Positions 34,780 to 44,500 of a DNA stretch of 64,000 nt are shown one piece after another. How positions within the stretch are numbered: position 1 is the stretch's first letter; each line of letters opens with the position of its first letter. Source of the DNA: Clostridiales bacterium (GTDB lineage Bacteria; Bacillota; Clostridia; Oscillospirales; Oscillospiraceae). Below the pieces are notes generated by a model. It ran no database searches. It was given only the letters and a program-made list of their open reading frames with translations, and was not told the origin of the DNA. Position numbers and translations under genes: made by a program. The stretch lies in the NCBI GenBank assembly GCA_004558025.1, contig SFEG01000003.1, positions 1-64,000 of the forward strand. The letters are read 5' to 3'.

Positions 34780-36093
34780 ATGTCAACTAATATAAATGAA
34801 AGCTCCCCCGGAATGAGAATAGATATAATGACGCTTTTCCCGGATACGATGAACGCGATCATGCATGAAAGTATCCTCGGAAGAGCTGCGAACAAGGGGA
34901 TAATCGAGATAAATTGCGTACAAATACGCGATTACACGGAAAATAAGCAGTGCCAGGTCGATGATTATCCCTACGGCGGCGGCTGGGGCTGCGTTATGAT
35001 GGCGCAGCCGCTCAAATCCTGCCTTGATGACATTATGTCAACCGCTCGAAATAAGCGCAGCCGTGTCATCTACATGTCGCCGCAGGGTAAGCCCTACGAT
35101 CAGGCCACGGCGCGCAGACTCAGGGAGGATTATGACCATCTTGTGCTCGTGTGCGGCCACTATGAGGGCATCGACGAGCGCTTTATCGAGCAGTGCGTCG
35201 ATGAGGAGATATCACTGGGTGACTTCGTGCTCACGGGCGGCGAGCTTGCGGCAATGGCCGTGGCCGACTCAGTGTGCCGCCTTGTGCCGGGCGTTCTGGC
35301 CGATGAGGAGTGCTTCACCGGCGAGAGCCACTGGGACGGTGTGCTCGAGTATCCGCAGTATACGCGCCCCGAGGTCTGGGAGGGCAGACAGGTGCCCAAA
35401 GTCCTCCTCGGCGGAGATCATGCCGAGGTCGCGCGCTGGCGCAGGAAAAAGAGCCTTGAGCGCACGATGGATAAGCGCCCGGACATGTTCGAAAAGCTTG
35501 AGCTCAGTGACAAGACCGACCTCAAGCTCGTTGAGGAGATAAGAAAAGAGCGCAGCCGCATGAAGCTTACAAAGCCCGTCGAGTGCCGCGCGGCGGTGCC
35601 CGAGGATATCGACGCTATCATGCTCATCGTGCGTCAGGCGCGAAATTACCTCAAAAAGTACCGCGTGGATCAGTGGCAGGGCGAGTACCCGACCTCCGAG
35701 CACTTTATGCCGGATATAGCCTCGGGGCATTGCCATGTTATGACCTATGGCGGCGCGGTCGCGGGCTTTTTCTGCCTGAGCGATGAGCCTGAGAAGGACT
35801 ACGACGGCATAACCGACGGCCGCTGGCATGGCGACGGGAAATACTGCACGCTGCACCGCGCCGCCGTTGCCGCCGAATTCCGCGGCACGGGGCTGAGCGA
35901 AAAGCTCATGGCGGCACTTACGGAAAAGGCGAGGGCGCTCGGCGCACAGGCCATACGCACGGATACGCACAGAAAAAACAAGGCCATGCAGCAGCTTCTG
36001 CGCCGCAGCGGCTTTGTATACCGCGGCAACATGTTCTGCTCGGCCGAGCCGGAGCACGATCCCGCGCGGCAGTGCTTTGAAAAAATGCTTTGA
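34780..36093 (+). CDS. trmD: TrmD tRNA methyltransferase fused to a GNAT domain
   Basis: A 437-aa fusion. Residues 12-255 are TrmD, which makes m1G37 in tRNAs: trefoil-knot SAM site with GHYEGIDERF (126-135) and SLGDFVLTGGELA (145-157). Residues 267-437 form a GNAT acetyltransferase (RAAVPEDIDAIMLIVRQA; acetyl-CoA loop RGTGLSEK at 368-375; GFVYRGNMF at the end). TrmD is normally about 240-250 aa and alone. The reading frame is continuous with no stop or ribosome binding site at the junction. The acetyl acceptor is unknown. The start could also be an ATG at 34813 (MRIDIMTLFPD); neither has a strong site. Confidence 0.9.
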   Translation: MSTNINESSPGMRIDIMTLFPDTMNAIMHESILGRAANKGIIEINCVQIRDYTENKQCQVDDYPYGGGWGCVMMAQPLKSCLDDIMSTARNKRSRVIYMSPQGKPYDQATARRLREDYDHLVLVCGHYEGIDERFIEQCVDEEISLGDFVLTGGELAAMAVADSVCRLVPGVLADEECFTGESHWDGVLEYPQYTRPEVWEGRQVPKVLLGGDHAEVARWRRKKSLERTMDKRPDMFEKLELSDKTDLKLVEEIRKERSRMKLTKPVECRAAVPEDIDAIMLIVRQARNYLKKYRVDQWQGEYPTSEHFMPDIASGHCHVMTYGGAVAGFFCLSDEPEKDYDGITDGRWHGDGKYCTLHRAAVAAEFRGTGLSEKLMAALTEKARALGAQAIRTDTHRKNKAMQQLLRRSGFVYRGNMFCSAEPEHDPARQCFEKML

Positions 36094-36103
36094 CGAGGTT
36101 TAT

Positions 36104-36964
36104 ATGGATCTTACGAACATAAACGAAATTAAAACGCTGCTTTCGCGGCACGGTTTCCGCTTTTCAAAAAGCAAGGGGCAGAATTTTCTGACCGCCGCGT
36201 GGGTGCCCGAGGATATAGCCGATGCAGCCGGACTTGATGAGCGCACCGGCGTTATGGAGATAGGCCCCGGCATCGGCTGCCTTACAGAGCAGCTGTCCAT
36301 GCGCGCGGGCAAGGTCGTCTCCGTCGAGCTCGACACGGCGCTCAGACCCGTTTTGGCGGAAACTCTTGCCGGGCGCGAAAACGTCGAGATAGTTTACGAT
36401 GACGTGCTGAAGCTGGATGTTCCAAAGCTTTTGGACGAAAAAATGCGCGGAATGCGGCACGTTGTGTGCGCAAACCTGCCGTATAATGTGACGGGGCCTG
36501 TGATATCGAAGCTCTTAAAATGCCGCTGCTTTGACTCGGTCACGGTCATGATCCAGCGCGAGGTCGCGCGCAGGATATGCGCAAAGCCCGGAACAGGCGA
36601 ATACGGCGAGTTTACGGTGTTCGTTAACTGGTACGCAAAGCCCGAGATGCTGTTTGACGTGCCGCCCGGCTGCTTTATCCCGCAGCCGAAGGTGACCTCG
36701 AGCGTCATTAGCCTCGATTGCCGCGAGACACCGCCTGCCGAGGTCAAAAGCGAGGCAATGTTCATGCGTGTTGTCAGGGCTGCCTTTGCCCAGCGGCGCA
36801 AAACGCTTCTCAACGCGCTGAGTGCTTCGTTTGGGGAATTATCGAAAGAACAGGTCGAAAAATGCCTGCTTGATAGCGGAATTGACCCAAAAGTGCGCGG
36901 AGAAGTTCTCTCAATTGGTGAATTTGCAAAAATCGCCGATGCTTTTTTCGATGTTTTGGATTAA
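36104..36964 (+). CDS. rsmA: 16S rRNA dimethyladenosine transferase RsmA/KsgA
   Basis: A 286-aa SAM methyltransferase that dimethylates two adenosines in helix 45 of 16S rRNA. It begins with the family's KSKGQNFL (about residues 22-29), then GVMEIGPGIGCLTEQL (SAM motif I), VCANLPYNVTGPVI (motif IV, NLPY) and the C-terminal AFAQRRKTLLNAL. The ATG at 36104 follows GAGG and lies 10 bp after the trmD fusion, so it is probably co-transcribed. Confidence 0.95.
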   Translation: MDLTNINEIKTLLSRHGFRFSKSKGQNFLTAAWVPEDIADAAGLDERTGVMEIGPGIGCLTEQLSMRAGKVVSVELDTALRPVLAETLAGRENVEIVYDDVLKLDVPKLLDEKMRGMRHVVCANLPYNVTGPVISKLLKCRCFDSVTVMIQREVARRICAKPGTGEYGEFTVFVNWYAKPEMLFDVPPGCFIPQPKVTSSVISLDCRETPPAEVKSEAMFMRVVRAAFAQRRKTLLNALSASFGELSKEQVEKCLLDSGIDPKVRGEVLSIGEFAKIADAFFDVLD

Positions 36965-37071
36965 TTTTTGTATGCAAAGTGCATTGATTAGGGGCTGTTA
37001 AAGATGGTAGTCTTAATAACGGCGATATCGGCAATAATTTTATAGATTATAGTAAGAGCGAAAGTCAAAAA

Positions 37072-37091
37072 CGCGCACAGATCTGTGCGCG
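37072..37091. repeat. 20-bp perfect palindrome in the ppdK leader
   Basis: CGCGCACAGA followed by its exact complement TCTGTGCGCG, about 27 bp before the ppdK start codon. It could be a regulator site or an mRNA hairpin. Confidence 0.5.
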
Positions 37092-37117
37092 CATGCATAG
37101 AAAGGATGATTACACCA

Positions 37118-39751
37118 ATGAGCAAGAAGTATGTTTATCTGTTCTCCGAAGGCAACGCGAAAATGCGTGAGCTTCTCGGCGGCAAGGGTGCAAACCTGGC
37201 GGAAATGACCAACATCGGTCTGCCCGTACCTCAGGGTTTTACCATCACCACAGAGGCCTGCACGCAGTACTATGAAGACGGTCAGAAGATCAACGACGAG
37301 ATCATGGCCGAGATCATGGAGTATGTAGAAAAGATGGAAGGCATCACCGGCAAAAAGTTCGGCGATCTTGAAAATCCCCTCCTCGTCTCCGTTCGCTCCG
37401 GCGCGCGTGCATCCATGCCCGGCATGATGGACACGATCCTCAACCTCGGTCTTAACGAGCAGGTCGTTGAAGTCATTGCCAAGAAGTCCAACAACCCCCG
37501 TTGGGCATGGGACTGCTACCGCCGCTTTATTCAGATGTACTCCGACGTTGTCATGGAGGTCGGCAAAAAATACTTCGAGCAGCTTATTGATGAAATGAAA
37601 GAGGATCGCGGCGTAACTCAGGACGTTGAGCTGACCGCTGACGATCTCAAGGAACTTGCGGGCAAGTTCAAGGCAGAATACAAGGAAAAGATCGGCGAGG
37701 ACTTCCCGACCGACCCGAAGGAACAGCTCATGGGCGCTATCAAGGCAGTTTTCCGCAGCTGGGATAACCCCCGCGCGAATGTCTACCGCCGCGATAACGA
37801 CATCCCCTATTCCTGGGGCACCGCCGTCAACGTTCAGTCCATGGCCTTCGGCAACATGGGCGACGACTGCGGCACCGGCGTTGCGTTCACCCGCGACCCC
37901 GCCACCGGCGAGAAGAAGCTCATGGGCGAGTTCCTGACAAACGCACAGGGCGAAGACGTCGTCGCAGGCGTCCGCACCCCGATGCCCATCGCACAGATGG
38001 CAGAGAAGTTCCCCGAGGCGTTTGCTCAGTTCGAAAACGTCTGCCAGACCCTCGAGAACCACTACCGCGACATGCAGGACATGGAGTTCACCGTTGAAAA
38101 CGGCAAGCTCTACATGCTCCAGACCCGTAACGGCAAGCGCACCGCACAGGCAGCACTCAAGATCGCATGCGACCTCGTCGACGAGGGCATGATCAGCGAA
38201 AAAGAAGCCGTTGCGATGATAGATCCGAGAAACCTCGACACCCTGCTGCACCCCCAGTTTGACGCTGCCGCACTCAAGGCCGCAACTCCGATGGGCAAGG
38301 GCCTGGGCGCATCCCCCGGCGCTGCATGCGGCAAGGTCGTCTTCACCGCTGAGGAAGCAAAGGCATGGAACGAGCGCGGCGAAAAGGTCGTTCTCGTCCG
38401 TCTCGAGACCTCTCCCGAGGATATCGAGGGCATGAAGGCCGCACAGGGCATCCTGACCGTTCGCGGCGGCATGACCAGCCACGCGGCAGTCGTTGCCCGC
38501 GGCATGGGCAAGTGCTGCGTCTCCGGCTGCGGCGACATTAAGATGGACGAGGATAACAAGCAGTTCACCCTCGCCGGCAAGACCTTCCACGAGGGTGACT
38601 TCATCTCTCTCGACGGCTCGACCGGCAAGATCTACGACGGCATCATCCCCACCGTCGATGCCTCCATCGCGGGCGAGTTCGGCCGCATCATGGCATGGGC
38701 CGACAAGTATCGCCGTCTGCAGGTGCGCACCAACGCCGACACTCCGTACGACGCACGTAAGGCACGCGAGCTCGGCGCACAGGGCATCGGCCTGACCCGT
38801 ACAGAGCACATGTTCTTCGACAGCGACCGTATCGCTGCATTCCGCGAGATGATCTGCGCCGACACGCTTGAAGAGCGTATCGCGGCTCTTGCAAAGCTCG
38901 AGCCCATGCAGCAGGCCGACTTCGAGGGCATCTACGAGGCAATGGAAGGCTGCCCGGTAACCATCCGCTTCCTCGATCCTCCTCTCCACGAGTTCGTTCC
39001 CACCGAGGAGGCCGACATCGAGGCACTGGCAAAGGCACAGGGCAAGACCGTCGAGACCATCAAGGCGCTCATCGCATCTCTGCACGAGTTCAACCCCATG
39101 ATGGGTCACCGCGGCTGCCGTCTGGCCGTCACCTATCCCGAGATCGCCGCGATGCAGACCCGTGCTGTCATCAGCGCTGCAATAAACGTTCAGAAGCGTC
39201 ATCCCGAGTGGAAGATGGTTCCCGAGATCATGATCCCGCTGGTAGGCGAGGTCAAGGAGCTCAAGTACGTCAAGGATGTCGTCGTCAAGAACGCAGATGA
39301 GCTGATCGCTGCAAGCGGCATTGATATGAAGTACCTCGTCGGCACCATGATCGAGATCCCGAGAGCGGCTCTGACCGCAGACGAGATCGCCAAGGAAGCA
39401 GAGTTCTTCTCCTTCGGCACCAACGACCTGACTCAGATGACCTTCGGCTTCAGCCGTGACGACGCGGGAAAGTTCCTCGGCGCTTACTACGATAAGAAGA
39501 TCTATGAGAACGACCCGTTTGCGAAGCTCGACCAGGTCGGCGTAGGCAAGCTCGTCAAGATGGCATGCCAGCTCGGCCGCGCAACTCGCCCCGACCTGCA
39601 CCTGGGCATCTGCGGCGAGCACGGCGGCGACCCCTCGTCCGTCGAGTTCTGCCACAAGGTCGGCCTCGACTACGTCTCCTGCAGCCCCTTCCGCGTTCCC
39701 ATCGCCCGCCTCGCCGCAGCACAGGCTGCCATTAAGGACGAACAGCAATAA
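37118..39751 (+). CDS. ppdK: pyruvate, phosphate dikinase
   Basis: An 877-aa enzyme that interconverts pyruvate, ATP and phosphate with PEP, AMP and pyrophosphate; in anaerobic clostridia it links glycolysis and gluconeogenesis. ATP-grasp domain (1-340), swivelling domain with the phosphohistidine in GGMTSHAAVVARGMGKCCVSG (His455), and PEP-binding TIM barrel (about 530-877) with FGTNDLTQMTFGFSRDDAG and the catalytic GICGEHGGDP near the C-terminus. Full length. The start at 37118 follows an AAAGGATG site. Codon use is strongly biased (highly expressed). Closed by a long terminator. Confidence 0.97.
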   Translation: MSKKYVYLFSEGNAKMRELLGGKGANLAEMTNIGLPVPQGFTITTEACTQYYEDGQKINDEIMAEIMEYVEKMEGITGKKFGDLENPLLVSVRSGARASMPGMMDTILNLGLNEQVVEVIAKKSNNPRWAWDCYRRFIQMYSDVVMEVGKKYFEQLIDEMKEDRGVTQDVELTADDLKELAGKFKAEYKEKIGEDFPTDPKEQLMGAIKAVFRSWDNPRANVYRRDNDIPYSWGTAVNVQSMAFGNMGDDCGTGVAFTRDPATGEKKLMGEFLTNAQGEDVVAGVRTPMPIAQMAEKFPEAFAQFENVCQTLENHYRDMQDMEFTVENGKLYMLQTRNGKRTAQAALKIACDLVDEGMISEKEAVAMIDPRNLDTLLHPQFDAAALKAATPMGKGLGASPGAACGKVVFTAEEAKAWNERGEKVVLVRLETSPEDIEGMKAAQGILTVRGGMTSHAAVVARGMGKCCVSGCGDIKMDEDNKQFTLAGKTFHEGDFISLDGSTGKIYDGIIPTVDASIAGEFGRIMAWADKYRRLQVRTNADTPYDARKARELGAQGIGLTRTEHMFFDSDRIAAFREMICADTLEERIAALAKLEPMQQADFEGIYEAMEGCPVTIRFLDPPLHEFVPTEEADIEALAKAQGKTVETIKALIASLHEFNPMMGHRGCRLAVTYPEIAAMQTRAVISAAINVQKRHPEWKMVPEIMIPLVGEVKELKYVKDVVVKNADELIAASGIDMKYLVGTMIEIPRAALTADEIAKEAEFFSFGTNDLTQMTFGFSRDDAGKFLGAYYDKKIYENDPFAKLDQVGVGKLVKMACQLGRATRPDLHLGICGEHGGDPSSVEFCHKVGLDYVSCSPFRVPIARLAAAQAAIKDEQQ

Positions 39752-39791
39752 AAAGCCCGCGCAAGCCGCGTAGGCAAAACAACTGATAAAA

Positions 39792-39837
39792 ATACGGTCA
39801 CACAGTCCGTTCGGATTGTGTGACCGTTATTTTTTTG
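39792..39837 (+). terminator. ppdK terminator
   Basis: A long stem (ATACGGTCACACAGTCCG against its complement ending at 39830) with a three-base loop and a T run. Confidence 0.85.
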
Positions 39838-39866
39838 CCCATTTTCAGCTGAACACACCGCAAATC

Positions 39867-39903
39867 AAGCCGCTGGTTTCGATATGAAATCAGCGGCTTT
39901 TTT
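39867..39903 (+). terminator. second terminator at the island edge
   Basis: AAGCCGCTG (39867-39875) pairs with CAGCGGCTT (39891-39899), followed by T residues. It marks the passage from core genes to conjugative-element debris. Confidence 0.75.
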
Positions 39904-39949
39904 CGTGCTCAAAAAATTTTTTGAATTTTTTCGCTCAGGGGGTTAAAAA

Positions 39950-40540
39950 ATGAGCCTTCTCGCTGGCTACCTATTGACAGTGGATGAAATGGCTGACCTA
40001 TACGGCTTTGACGCAGAACAGCGGGCATACCTTGCCGAGCTTCTCAAGGACAAAAACAATTCCCTTTGGGCGGCAGTCCTTTACGGCGTCCGCTATAGCG
40101 AGGATCAGATCGTCACCGTCGCTCTTTCACAGGTGGGCAATGTGGGCGGCGAGCCGTATTGGTCTTGGTATGGCTTCGGAAGCCGTGTGGAATGGTGTGC
40201 TTGTTTTGTAAGCTGGTGCGCCGATCAGTGCGGCTATATTGACACCGGGGTTGTACCCAAATATGCAGGCTGCATGAACGGCGCCCAGTGGTTCAAAGAT
40301 CGTGGACAGTGGATAGACGGCTCTGCCGAGCCTGTCCCCGGAATGATCATTTTCTTTGATTGGGATAACAAGGGTTCGTCGGGTCCGCAGGATGGACAAT
40401 CCGACCACACCGGTATTGTCCAAAAAGTCGAAAACGGTATCGTTTATACCGTTGAGGGAAACTCCGGTGATAGCTGTCGGGTAAACCAGTACAGCGTAGG
40501 TCACTACGAAATCCTCGGATACGGAGTGCCGAACTACTAA
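39950..40540 (+). CDS. CHAP-domain amidase fragment of a CD1108-type conjugative element
   Basis: A 196-aa protein. Residues 45-195 are a CHAP (NlpC/P60-like) peptidoglycan hydrolase domain with the catalytic cysteine in EWCACFVSWCADQCGY and the histidine in SDHTGIVQKVENG. This matches the cell-wall hydrolase of Tn1549/CD1108-family conjugative transposons, which is normally much longer with a large N-terminal part. Here only a short N-terminus (MSLLAGYLLTVDEMADLYGF) precedes it and no transfer genes follow, so it is probably a truncated leftover. No clear ribosome binding site precedes the ATG. Confidence 0.6.
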   Translation: MSLLAGYLLTVDEMADLYGFDAEQRAYLAELLKDKNNSLWAAVLYGVRYSEDQIVTVALSQVGNVGGEPYWSWYGFGSRVEWCACFVSWCADQCGYIDTGVVPKYAGCMNGAQWFKDRGQWIDGSAEPVPGMIIFFDWDNKGSSGPQDGQSDHTGIVQKVENGIVYTVEGNSGDSCRVNQYSVGHYEILGYGVPNY

Positions 40541-40547
40541 CAAAAAT

Positions 40548-40589
40548 GCCACCGACTCACTTTTGGTGTGGGTCGGTGGCTCTTTTTTT
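40548..40589 (+). terminator. terminator after the CHAP gene
   Basis: A 13-bp stem GCCACCGACTCAC against 40568-40580 (one G-U), seven-base loop, then T residues. Confidence 0.85.
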
Positions 40590-40652
40590 ATTTATGGGTT
40601 GCATTTCTTGCCGGGGTCATAACTTTGAGAAATCAGATAGGAACAAAGATAT

Positions 40653-40688
40653 GAGCCCATGCCGGAAGGGGGGGAACAGCATGGGCTC
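40653..40688. repeat. 10-bp hairpin upstream of the metal regulon
   Basis: GAGCCCATGC (40653-40662) pairs with GCATGGGCTC (40679-40688) around a G-rich loop. No T run follows. Confidence 0.4.
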
Positions 40689-40751
40689 AAGACCAAAGAC
40701 CTAAAACATCTGATTTGTGACTTAAGTATACACATGACAATTATTTGGCAC

Positions 40752-40770
40752 AAGCTACCCATGGGGATAT
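40752..40770 (-). promoter_or_regulatory. metal-sensor operator, site 1
   Basis: Read on the minus strand it is ATATCCCCATGGGTAGCTT. It differs from sites 2 and 3 only at positions 2, 9 and 10 of the 19-bp motif. It is inverted relative to site 2 and 53 bp from it (start to start). The C-tract/G-tract dyad is typical of CsoR/RcnR/InrS operators. Confidence 0.7.
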
Positions 40771-40804
40771 TTTTTTCAAAAATATTATTGAAAATGTGAT
40801 GTAA

Positions 40805-40823
40805 ACATCCCCCGGGGTAGCTT
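40805..40823 (+). promoter_or_regulatory. metal-sensor operator, site 2
   Basis: ACATCCCCCGGGGTAGCTT. Its last two bases are the first two bases of the -35 box of the sensor-gene promoter. Confidence 0.8.
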
Positions 40824-40850
40824 AAAATGAGCATTCTCTTCTGCTATATT
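40822..40850 (+). promoter_or_regulatory. promoter of the sensor-subtilase genes
   Basis: TTAAAA (40822-40827), 17-bp spacer, TATATT (40845-40850) with an upstream TGC extended -10. It overlaps operator site 2. Confidence 0.65.
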
Positions 40851-40893
40851 GAGCTTGGTGTCAATTAAATGTCAAATTGTGAAGGGGAAAAGT

Positions 40894-41208
40894 ATGCATA
40901 TTAACGAAGACCATATCCATGGCACGAGCGAACATCCGCATGTGCATAGTCATACTCATACTAAATCTGTTCTCAACCGGCTTGCCAGAGCAGCAGGACA
41001 TCTTGAATATGTACGGCGTATGGTTGAGGAGGGACAAGATTGCACGGATGTACTCATGCAGCTTGCCGCTGTTAGATCTGCACTTAACAACACAGCAAAA
41101 ATCATACTCAAGGATCATATTGAGCACTGTATTGTTGACGCAGTAGCGAGCAACGACGAGGAAGCAATAAACGATCTTAACAAGGCGATTGAGCGTTTTA
41201 TGGAGTAA
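40894..41208 (+). CDS. CsoR/InrS-type metal-sensing repressor with His-rich tail
   Basis: A 104-aa DUF156 helical repressor. The N-terminal 22 residues hold eight histidines (HINEDHIHG, HPHVHSHTH). The core has Cys50, His75 and Cys79, spaced +25 and +29 exactly as in the C-H-C site of copper CsoR and nickel InrS. The His tail together with the NikMQO genes favours nickel or cobalt. Metal binding should release it from C/G-tract operators such as those at 40752, 40805 and 47710, as in the family. The ATG at 40894 follows AAGGGG. Five bp separate it from the second paralogue. Which metal is sensed is inference. Confidence 0.85.
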   Translation: MHINEDHIHGTSEHPHVHSHTHTKSVLNRLARAAGHLEYVRRMVEEGQDCTDVLMQLAAVRSALNNTAKIILKDHIEHCIVDAVASNDEEAINDLNKAIERFME

Positions 41209-41212
41209 GCCG

Positions 41213-41515
41213 ATGGAAGAAAGATCATGCTCTGTTTCGCTTAGTTCGAAGGCGGCAAAGTCTGCACAGGTAAGGCTTGCAAAAATAATAGGGCAGCTTA
41301 AAACAGTAGCGAAAATGCTTGATGAGAGCCCTAGAGACATTGAGGCGCTCACGCAATATGCTTCGATAACTGCGGCAGTGGGCAGCCTTATGAGGCTAAT
41401 TGCCAAGGATGCTGTGCTTACTCAAATTAGAAAAGAAGTTAAAGATGGCAGTTCGGAACAATACATTTATTCATTGTTATTACTGCTCAACGAGGTTGAA
41501 GAATATGAAGAATAA
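41213..41515 (+). CDS. ligand-less CsoR/RcnR-family paralogue
   Basis: A 100-aa protein that aligns without gaps with the core of the preceding sensor (VRLAKIIGQLKTVAKMLDES, then TQYASITAAVGSLMRLIAKD). At the metal positions Cys, His and Cys are replaced by Asp, Ala and Gln, so this protein should not bind metal in the usual site. A single cysteine remains near the N-terminus. It may form mixed tetramers with the first sensor or act as a metal-blind DNA-binding partner. GGAG at 41202-41205 serves as its ribosome binding site inside the end of the first gene. Confidence 0.75.
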   Translation: MEERSCSVSLSSKAAKSAQVRLAKIIGQLKTVAKMLDESPRDIEALTQYASITAAVGSLMRLIAKDAVLTQIRKEVKDGSSEQYIYSLLLLLNEVEEYEE

Positions 41516-41583
41516 TCATGCGCCATGCAATCCCGTGGCGCATTTTTAATATACATAAAATTTGTGCATATATAGGAGGAATC

Positions 41584-44500
41584 ATGAAAAGCAGAAGATT
41601 CAAAGGGGTGCTGGCGGTGATGCTGGTGATTGTCCTGATGTTGTCGCTCGTTCCGCTCGAGACGGTTACGCCGGCTGCGATGCAGGATAAAGCAAAAACA
41701 AACGATTCGCCGATTGAGAGCGAGACGATATCAGAAATATGCTCTCAGAAAGAGGTCGTAAACAACGCTAAGCCGGCTCCTGCCGATGGCTACATAGTTA
41801 AACTTGTAGACGAAAGTTTTGCTGACGGACTGACATGCATATCGGCAGACGACGGACTTTACCGAGCAGAAAACAAGGAACAGCTTGAAGAAATACCCGG
41901 CGAAGCGCTCGGATATTGCGAGCCCGACTACAAGCTTAGTATGCTTGAGGATACTTCAGTGAATGATACGCTGTATGTAAACGGCGCTCAATGGAATCTT
42001 GAAAATATGAATGTCCCCGCTGCATGGGCTAAAGGGCAGTTCGGCGACGGTGTTACGGTCGCAGTTATCGACAGCGGACTTTACGGTGCTGCCGACGGCG
42101 AAAGTCACGAGGATATCGACCCAGCGAAAGTGGTATCCCCTTATAATGCGATAAGCGGCGGAACGAATGTATCTGATGACCACGGGCATGGCACTTTCGT
42201 TGCCGGCATGATTATTGCAAATACCAACAACAGCGCAGGCATAGCCGGCATCATGCCCAATGTAAAGCTCATGCCGATAAAGGTTTCGACGAAGGATCGA
42301 GATGCCTCGATAAGCGATGTCATAAAGGCAATAGAGTACGCCGTAGACAATGGAGCGGACATTATCAATATGAGCCTCGGTACAAATGACTTTTCCGAGG
42401 CGCTGAAAACCGCTTGTGATAATGCTGTTGAAAAAGGTGTGATCATCGTTGCTGCTGCCGGCAACGACGGAAGCAGCAAGCCGTGCTATCCTGCTGCTTA
42501 TGATTCCGTCATCGGTGTTGGTTCGCTCACGAGTGACAATCTGCTGGCCGCAACATCTCAATACGGCGAAAGCGTATATGTTACAGCACCCGGGGCGGGA
42601 GTTGTCAGCACTGACAATGTTTCTAACGGTTATAAACGCAGTTCCGGCACATCATTTGCTTCTCCAGAAGCTGCGGCATTGGCAGCAATGGCAAAATCCA
42701 TTGATGGTACAATGAATCAGGATAGCTTCAAAAAGCTGCTTCAGGATACCTGCACCGACCTCGGAGAAACGGGTCACGACAGCCTTTACGGCTACGGTAT
42801 GCTGAATTTTGAAAAAGCGGCGAATGCTCTGCTCGGAACGGATGAAGAAACACACAATTATGCCGATTGGACTTCGGACGGAGCTTCCACGCACAGCCGC
42901 ATCTGCACAGATGACGGTTGCACCGCAAAACAGAACGAGCTTCATAGCTGGAATACCGGAACTGTACTTGCCGACGGCAGCACAAAATATACCTGCACAG
43001 TCTGCCGTGCGGAAAGAATTAGCAGCAACAGTATCAGTGGCATGTGGGAGTATAAGCTCATAAACAACGATAATGAGGTCATGCTCACAAAATATATAGG
43101 TGACCAAACTATTCTCGTTGTTCCGTCAAGCATGGATGTGAACGGAAAAACGCTGCCTGTAACTGCACTTGGCAACGAAACATTCATGGGAACAGACATT
43201 TTTTGGCTTGAGCTGCCCGATAGCATAAGCTATGTTGAGGACGGTCACCAGAGTGTTGCCGGAATAACCGGAGCTTGTGCTTTCTGCAAGGAGTTGACGG
43301 TTGTGAAACTGTCAGCCGGCATGGAGAAGATTGCAGACTATATGTTCTACGGAGCAGGTTCGGATTACCGCCTTGAGCTTACCGTGCCCGACGGCGTTAA
43401 GGAGGTTGGTGTTTCGGCATTCTCGCTGTGCAACAGCATCACCGATCTCAAGCTGCCCCAAAGCGTAGAGAAGATAGACAATTCCGCTTTCTATCAGTCA
43501 CGCAGACTCAAGACGCTCAACATCCCCGGAGTTAAGATTATCGAGGCAGACGCATTTACAGAAACGATATTTGAGGAAAACTACGAAAACCTGTGGAAAT
43601 CCGGAGAATTTGAGGGCATCGTATATGCCGGAAATGTTGCGTATCTCTATTTCGGTCCCTATGTCGGCAGCGGCAACAAGGAGTATATTCCCTCCGTCAT
43701 GCCCGAAGGCACGAGCCTTACGCTCAGAGACGGCACGCTCGGCATCTCCGAATTCTGCTTCACGAGCCACTATGTAAACCGTGACTCCTGCAAGCGCAAT
43801 CTCAAATCCGTGACCGTTCCCAATAGCCTTGCATACATCCCCGACGGGCTCTTTGACGGCTATGACATCGAGATGAACGGATTTGAAAAATCGTATGCTG
43901 AAAGCTATGCGGCAGAATACGATAACATCAGATTCAATCCCTTCTCACTTCCCGCAAAGCCGAGTGAGGATTATGGCTGGTATGATGAAACCGACGGGAA
44001 TGTATATGAAATCTCCACCGCCGATGAGCTTTGGGGGTTTGCCGATATAGTAGACATCGGCGTGGATGACTTTTCCGGGAAGATCGTAAAGCTCAAAAAC
44101 GACATTGACCTCGGCGGCGTGACCGCTCTGGGCTACACGATAAGAGACAACCGCTGGTTCCCCATCGGTATGTACAACAAATTTGCCGGTACGCTTGACG
44201 GACAGGGGCACAGCATAAAGGGTGTTTTCATCGACGAGCGCAGCAGGAACGAGGTCGGCCTGTTCTCAGCGCTTGAGCGCACCGCAACGATCAAAAACCT
44301 CACCGTTGAGGGGATTATAAACGGCGGCGATTATGTCGGATCTATTGTCGGTAAAACTGCCAACGCACGCATCGAAAACTGTTCCTTCAAAGGAGAAATA
44401 AGCGCAGGTAGCGAATATGGCTACATTGGGGGTATTGCAGGCTTTGGCAGCGGAACCATCATTGGATGCAAGACCTATGGCAGTATGAACGTTAGACTCA

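Noticed and set aside
37040..39748. A 902-codon open frame on the minus strand opposite ppdK
   Set aside because: It mirrors the strong codon bias of ppdK, lacks recognisable domains, and the plus strand encodes a complete, well-known enzyme.
40894..41208. A copper sensor controlling a copper pump
   Set aside because: The C-H-C site alone would fit CsoR, but no copper ATPase or chaperone is nearby, and the His-rich tail plus NikMQO genes fit nickel or cobalt better.
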